Assembly: GCF_003956045.1 (NCBI RefSeq)
Contig: NZ_CP026513.1
Coordinates: 6,802 to 45,814 of the forward strand
Length of the DNA stretch: 39,013 nucleotides
Direction of reading: 5' to 3'
Origin: Candidatus Annandia adelgestsuga
GTDB lineage: Bacteria > Pseudomonadota > Gammaproteobacteria > Enterobacterales > Enterobacteriaceae_A
In this document: in pieces, positions 34,702 through 39,013 of the stretch
Layout: each line of letters opens with the position of its first letter
Position numbering within the stretch: the stretch's first letter is position 1
Position numbers and translations under genes: made by a program
Notes under the pieces: generated by a model
The model's database searches: none
The model's input: only the letters and a program-made list of their open reading frames with translations
Told to the model about the DNA's origin: nothing

Positions 34702-36408
34702 TTAAATTTTTAAAAATAATTTTAAAATATTTTTAATATTCATAATTTGAATTGTATTATTAATTCTATTTAAATATTCAATATTTTTTTTTTTTAAATT
34801 AATATTATTAATTATTATAATATGAGGTATTCCTATTAATTTTATATCTTTTAACATAATTCCGGGACTTTCTTTTCTATCATCTAATATAATTTCAAAT
34901 TTATATTGTTTAAATATAATATATAAAAATTTAGCTATTTTTTTTACATTATTAAATTTATGCATATTTATAGGTATTAAAGCAATTTGAAATGGAGAGA
35001 TAGATATAGGCCATTTTATTCCATTTATATCATAATTTTGTTCAATAACAGCAGATACTATTCTTGTTATACCTATACCATAACAACCCATAATTAAATT
35101 TTTTTTTTTACCAAATTTATTTTGAAAATTACTATTCATAATTTTAGAATATTTATCACCTAACATAAATATATGTCCAATTTCTATGCTTTTTTTTATA
35201 TATATTTTTTCTTTATTTTTATAATTTGTATCTCCTGTAATTACATTTCTAATATTCTTAAAAATAGGTAAAGGTAAATCTATTTTCCAATTAATTCCTA
35301 TTAAATATTTATTATTAATATTAGAACCAGATATAAAATTATTCATTTTTGAAACAGAAAAATCAGCAATAATAGGAATTTTTAATCCTATAGGACCTAA
35401 AAAAATGGATTTTATACCTAAAAAATTATATATTTCTTTATCATTTAAAATATATAAAGGAGAAAATATATTTTTTATTTTTTCTGTTTTTAATAAATTT
35501 AATTTATGATCACCTCTTAATATTAACGCAATAAATGGATTACTTTTTTTAGATCCTTTTACAATAAATATTTTTAATATTTTTTTTATAGAAATATTAA
35601 TTTTATAAGATAATTCTTTAATATTTTTAATATTTTTAATATATATATAAAATAATTTTATAATTGGTAATGAAATTTTATTTATTTTTCTTATAAATTT
35701 TGTTAATTCAATATTAGAAGTATAATTTGAAGGTTTTGTTATAGAAATTTTATTATCTCCATTTTTTGAAAATGAATGAAATTCATGAGATTTAGTTCCA
35801 CCTATATAACCAGTATTAGCTTTTATTTTAACAAATTTTAATCCAATACGATTAAATATTTTTCTATAAGTTTTTTGAATTTTATAATATGTATTTTCTA
35901 AAGATTTATAATTTTCATGAAAAGAATAACTATCTTTCATAATAAATTCTCTTAATCTTATAGTACCAAATTTAGGTCTTATTTCATCACGAAATTTAGT
36001 TTGAATTTGATATAAATGTATAGGTAAAGATTTATAAGAATTAATTTCATTTTTAATTAAATAAGTAATTATTTCTTCATTTGTAGGACTTAATATAAAA
36101 GATCTATTATTTCTATCTTTAAATTTTATTAATTCATTTCCATATGTATTTAATCTATTACTTTTTTTCCATATATCTTTAGGTTGCATTATAGGTATTA
36201 GAATTTCTAAAGCACCTATTTTATTCATTTCTTCACATATAATTTTTTTAATATTATTTAAAACACGTAATCCTGTTGGAAGCCAAGTATATAATCCAGA
36301 AGCTAATTGTCTTATTAAACCTGCTCTAACCATTAATGTATGACTAATAGTATCTGTATAATAAGGTATTTCTTTTAAAGTTGATATTAAATATTTAGTA
36401 AAAAACAT
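34702..36408 (-). CDS. proS: Prolyl-tRNA synthetase
   Basis: Class II synthetase of the bacterial type with an editing insertion. Seen: HTLMVRAGLIRQLASGLYTWLPTG, LSPTNEEIITYLI, motif 2 region YQIQTKFRDEIRPKFGTIRLREFIMKD split over two strands, NTGYIGGTKSHEF, the INS editing domain (about 225-400; LILRGDHKLN, FISGSNINNKYLIGINW), GHIFMLGDKYS, MGCYGIGITRIVSAVIEQN and the anticodon-binding domain from ISPFQIALIPINMHK with DDRKESPGIMLKDIKLIGIP. Length 568 against 572. Convergent with tilS. Confidence 0.97.
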   Translation of the reverse strand: MFFTKYLISTLKEIPYYTDTISHTLMVRAGLIRQLASGLYTWLPTGLRVLNNIKKIICEEMNKIGALEILIPIMQPKDIWKKSNRLNTYGNELIKFKDRNNRSFILSPTNEEIITYLIKNEINSYKSLPIHLYQIQTKFRDEIRPKFGTIRLREFIMKDSYSFHENYKSLENTYYKIQKTYRKIFNRIGLKFVKIKANTGYIGGTKSHEFHSFSKNGDNKISITKPSNYTSNIELTKFIRKINKISLPIIKLFYIYIKNIKNIKELSYKINISIKKILKIFIVKGSKKSNPFIALILRGDHKLNLLKTEKIKNIFSPLYILNDKEIYNFLGIKSIFLGPIGLKIPIIADFSVSKMNNFISGSNINNKYLIGINWKIDLPLPIFKNIRNVITGDTNYKNKEKIYIKKSIEIGHIFMLGDKYSKIMNSNFQNKFGKKKNLIMGCYGIGITRIVSAVIEQNYDINGIKWPISISPFQIALIPINMHKFNNVKKIAKFLYIIFKQYKFEIILDDRKESPGIMLKDIKLIGIPHIIIINNINLKKKNIEYLNRINNTIQIMNIKNILKLFLKI

Positions 36409-36458
36409 TTTATACCTTATAAATTAAATTATATTATTAAATTAACAATATAAAAAAA

Positions 36459-37394
36459 ATGAAATTAGAAAAACATATTCCAGTATTATTAAAAGAATCT
36501 ATAAAATCTTTAAATATTAAAAATAATGGTTTTTATATAGATGGTACTTTTGGACAAGGAAATCATTCTAAATTAATACTATCAAAATTAGGAAATTATG
36601 GTAAACTATATGCTATAGATTGTGATTATAAATCTATAAAAATAGCTTCTTCAATAAAAAATAATAAAATTAAAATAATACATGGATCTTTTTCAAATAT
36701 TGAAAAATATATGAAAAAACATAACATGTTAGGAAAAATAAATGGTATTTTATTAGATTTAGGAATTTCTAATTTACAATTAAATAATTATAAAAGAGGT
36801 TTTTCTTTTATGAAAGATGAATTATTGGATATGAGAATGGATAATACTAATGGAATTCCTTTATATAAAATATTAAATAAAATTAATATTAATGAATTAT
36901 CATTAATATTAAAAAAATATGGTGAGGAAAAATTTTGTTATCGTATAGCAAAAAAAATTATAATATATAGAAAAAAAAAAAAAATTAGAACAACTTTTGA
37001 TTTATTAAAAATTATATCTAAAGCGATACCAATAAAAAATAAATTTAAACATTATGCTACTAAAAGTTTTCAAGCTTTAAGAATTTTTATAAATAATGAA
37101 TTAAACAATATTAAGAAATTATTAAAATCTTCATTATCGGTATTATCCAAAAATGGTCGTTTATCTATAATAAGTTTTAATTCTTTAGAAGATCGTATAA
37201 TTAAAAAATTTATGAAAAAATATAGTTCAAAAATAAATATACCTCAAGGTTTACCAATTAGTGAAAAAAAAATAAAAGAAATTAATTTTACAAAATTAAA
37301 AATTTTAAAAAAAATTATTCCTTCCCATAATGAAATAATTAATAATATTAAATCTAGAAGTGCAATATTAAGAATAGCTGAAAAAATTAATTAA
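36459..37394 (+). CDS. rsmH: 16S rRNA m4C1402 N4-methyltransferase RsmH
   Basis: SAM-dependent methylation of N4 of C1402 in the ribosomal P site. Seen: HIPVLLKESIKSL, the SAM-binding YIDGTFGQGNHS and AIDCDYKSI, GILLDLGISNLQL, RGFSFMKDELLDMRMD, FQALRIFINNELNNI, GRLSIISFNSLEDRIIKKFM (E. coli SFHSLEDR, His to Asn) and SRSAILRIAEK. Length 311 against 313. In E. coli this gene (mraW) opens the cell division and wall cluster; here the next gene is secA, so the whole cluster between them is gone. Confidence 0.96.
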   Translation: MKLEKHIPVLLKESIKSLNIKNNGFYIDGTFGQGNHSKLILSKLGNYGKLYAIDCDYKSIKIASSIKNNKIKIIHGSFSNIEKYMKKHNMLGKINGILLDLGISNLQLNNYKRGFSFMKDELLDMRMDNTNGIPLYKILNKININELSLILKKYGEEKFCYRIAKKIIIYRKKKKIRTTFDLLKIISKAIPIKNKFKHYATKSFQALRIFINNELNNIKKLLKSSLSVLSKNGRLSIISFNSLEDRIIKKFMKKYSSKINIPQGLPISEKKIKEINFTKLKILKKIIPSHNEIINNIKSRSAILRIAEKIN

Positions 37395-37451
37395 TTTATT
37401 TTTATAAAAATTTAATAAATTAATTTATTTTTTTAAATTAGAGAATTAAAT

Positions 37452-39013
37452 ATGTTTTATAAATTAATTACAAAATTATTTTGTAGTAAAAACATTAATA
37501 TAATAAATAAATTAAAAAAAGTTGTAATAAAAATTAATAAATTAGAAAAATTTTATTCAAAATTATCTAATAAAAAAATAATAGAAAGAAATAAAAAGTT
37601 ATATGTTATGTTAAAACAAAAAATTAATTTAAATATAATAATACCAGAATCATTTGCTTTAATTAAAGAAGTAAGTAAAAGAACTTTAAATATAAATTAT
37701 TTTAATACACAATTAATTGGTGGTTTAATATTATGTCAAGGAAATATTATAGAAATGTATACAGGTGAAGGAAAAACACTAACATCTATATTTCCAATTT
37801 ATTTAAATTTTTTACTTAATAAAAATACTCATGTAGTTACTATAAATGAATATTTAGCTAAACGTGATGCAAAAAATAATAAAATTTTATTTGATTTTTT
37901 AAATATTAGAGTAGGCATAAATTTAAAAAAAATGAATTATAAAGAAAAAAAAAATACATATAAATGTGATATTATTTATGGAACTAGTAGTGAATTTTGT
38001 TTTGATTATTTAAGAGATAATATGATATATAATTTTAAAAAAAAAGTACAAAAAAAATTAGATTGTGTTTTAATAGACGAAGTTGATTCAATTTTAATAG
38101 ATGAAAATATAAATCCATTAATTATTTCAGGAAATTTAAATAAAAAAAAAAAAATATATTATGAAATAGATAAAATAGTTAATTTTTTAAAAAATGATAA
38201 AAATAATTATTTTTTAAATAAACAAAATGGTCAATTATATTTAAAAAAAAAAGGATTAATAATTATAGAAAAAATTTTAATTAAAAAAAAATTTATAAAA
38301 AAAAAAAAAGATTTATATCTTAATAAATATATTTTTTTAATAAATCATATTATATTATCTTTAAAAGCGCATTTATTATTTAAAATTAATATAGATTATA
38401 TTATAAAAAAAAAAAAAATAGTTATTATAGATAAAAATACTGGAAGACTAGTATATAATAAAAAATGGTCTGATGGATTACATCAAGCTATAGAAGCAAA
38501 AGAAAATTTAAAAATTGATAATGAAAGTAAAATATTTGCTTCTATTACAATAAAAAATTATTTTCTTTTATATAAAAAAATATCAGGAATGACAGGAACA
38601 GCTATAACTGAATCTTCTGAATTTTATAATATTTATAATTTAGAAACATTTGTAATACCTACTAATTTACCTATAATAAGAAAAGATTTACCAGATTTAT
38701 TATATATGACAAAAGAAGAAAAATATAATTCTATTGTATCAGATATTAAAAATAGAATTAAAAAATTTCAACCTGTTTTAATTGGTACTACATCTATAAT
38801 AGAATCAGAAATAATTTCAAAAAAATTAAATAAAGAAAATATATATCATCAAGTATTAAATGCTAAATTTCATGATAAAGAAGCATATATTATATCTCAA
38901 GCAGGAAAACCTGGTAATGTAACAATTTCTACTAATATGGCTGGTAGAGGAGTTGATATTATATTAGGAGGAAATTTTAAAAATAAAATATCAAATTGTT
39001 TAAATAATAAAAA
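37452..39013 (+). CDS. secA: Protein translocase ATPase SecA, N-terminal part (runs off the window)
   Basis: Motor that pushes preproteins through SecYEG. The frame starts at ATG 37452 and stays open to the window end, about 520 residues of roughly 900. Seen: Walker A MYTGEGKTLT, HVVTINEYLAKRDAKNN, GTSSEFCFDYLRDNM, DEAD-like Walker B LIDEVDSILIDE, the preprotein cross-linking domain reduced to lysine-rich sequence (about 225-315), KWSDGLHQAIEAKE, SGMTGTA, PTNLPIIRKDLPDL, and NBD2 with LIGTTSIIESE, LNAKFHDKEA and NMAGRGVDIILGG. Long A runs occur (13 at 38142-38154 and 14 at 38405-38418), both in frame. Confidence 0.96.
   Translation, partial: MFYKLITKLFCSKNINIINKLKKVVIKINKLEKFYSKLSNKKIIERNKKLYVMLKQKINLNIIIPESFALIKEVSKRTLNINYFNTQLIGGLILCQGNIIEMYTGEGKTLTSIFPIYLNFLLNKNTHVVTINEYLAKRDAKNNKILFDFLNIRVGINLKKMNYKEKKNTYKCDIIYGTSSEFCFDYLRDNMIYNFKKKVQKKLDCVLIDEVDSILIDENINPLIISGNLNKKKKIYYEIDKIVNFLKNDKNNYFLNKQNGQLYLKKKGLIIIEKILIKKKFIKKKKDLYLNKYIFLINHIILSLKAHLLFKINIDYIIKKKKIVIIDKNTGRLVYNKKWSDGLHQAIEAKENLKIDNESKIFASITIKNYFLLYKKISGMTGTAITESSEFYNIYNLETFVIPTNLPIIRKDLPDLLYMTKEEKYNSIVSDIKNRIKKFQPVLIGTTSIIESEIISKKLNKENIYHQVLNAKFHDKEAYIISQAGKPGNVTISTNMAGRGVDIILGGNFKNKISNCLNNK

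Overview
The window is extremely A+T-rich DNA from a heavily reduced gammaproteobacterial endosymbiont, most likely a nutritional symbiont of an insect. Three things point there: almost every protein aligns from end to end with an Escherichia coli orthologue, intergenic spaces are short, and long blocks keep enterobacterial gene order with many genes deleted between the survivors. I cannot name the genus from this sequence alone. No stretch longer than about 200 bases lacks a gene, and I see no insertion sequence, phage gene, CRISPR array or rRNA.

Layout. 1-1553: the 3' part of recB, without its nuclease domain. 1695-4380: initiator tRNA, eno, recA. 4404-9881: alaS, tRNA-Ser(GCU), tRNA-Arg(ACG), ffh, rpsP, rimM, rplS, with csrA and trmD missing from their usual places. 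9978-14127: an aromatic amino acid block, aroF-tyrA with convergent pheA, then rluD broken by a frameshift. 14277-16499: tRNA-Glu, tmRNA and smpB, ratB, dnaQ, tRNA-Asp. 16509-18252 (minus): gpt, infA, trxB. 18356-24499: serS, serC, aroA, cmk, rpsA. 24506-27755: asnS (minus), tRNA-Ser(UGA), dapD and map (minus). 27879-34676: rpsB, tsf, frr, dnaE, tilS. 34702-39013: proS (minus), rsmH and the 5' half of secA, which runs off the window.

Functionally the window is translation, replication, recombination and protein export plus a small biosynthetic core. That core is aroF, aroA and pheA (phenylalanine), dapD (lysine) and serC (serine and possibly vitamin B6). The envelope genes that lie between frr and dnaE and between rsmH and secA in E. 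coli are absent here.

The most notable observation is a reciprocal division of the two bifunctional chorismate enzymes. TyrA keeps a well-preserved chorismate mutase domain, but its prephenate dehydrogenase domain has lost the nucleotide-binding glycines and the catalytic histidine. PheA keeps prephenate dehydratase, but its chorismate mutase domain is gone. Together they would make one phenylalanine-only route from two half-dead enzymes. Other points: a Ser at the EPSP synthase position of the classical glyphosate-resistance substitution; non-AUG starts for recA (TTG) and cmk (ATT); a probable slippage-dependent rluD; clean loss of trmD; an altered Ffh G3 motif; and a 16-bp palindrome that looks like a divergent promoter between smpB and ratB.
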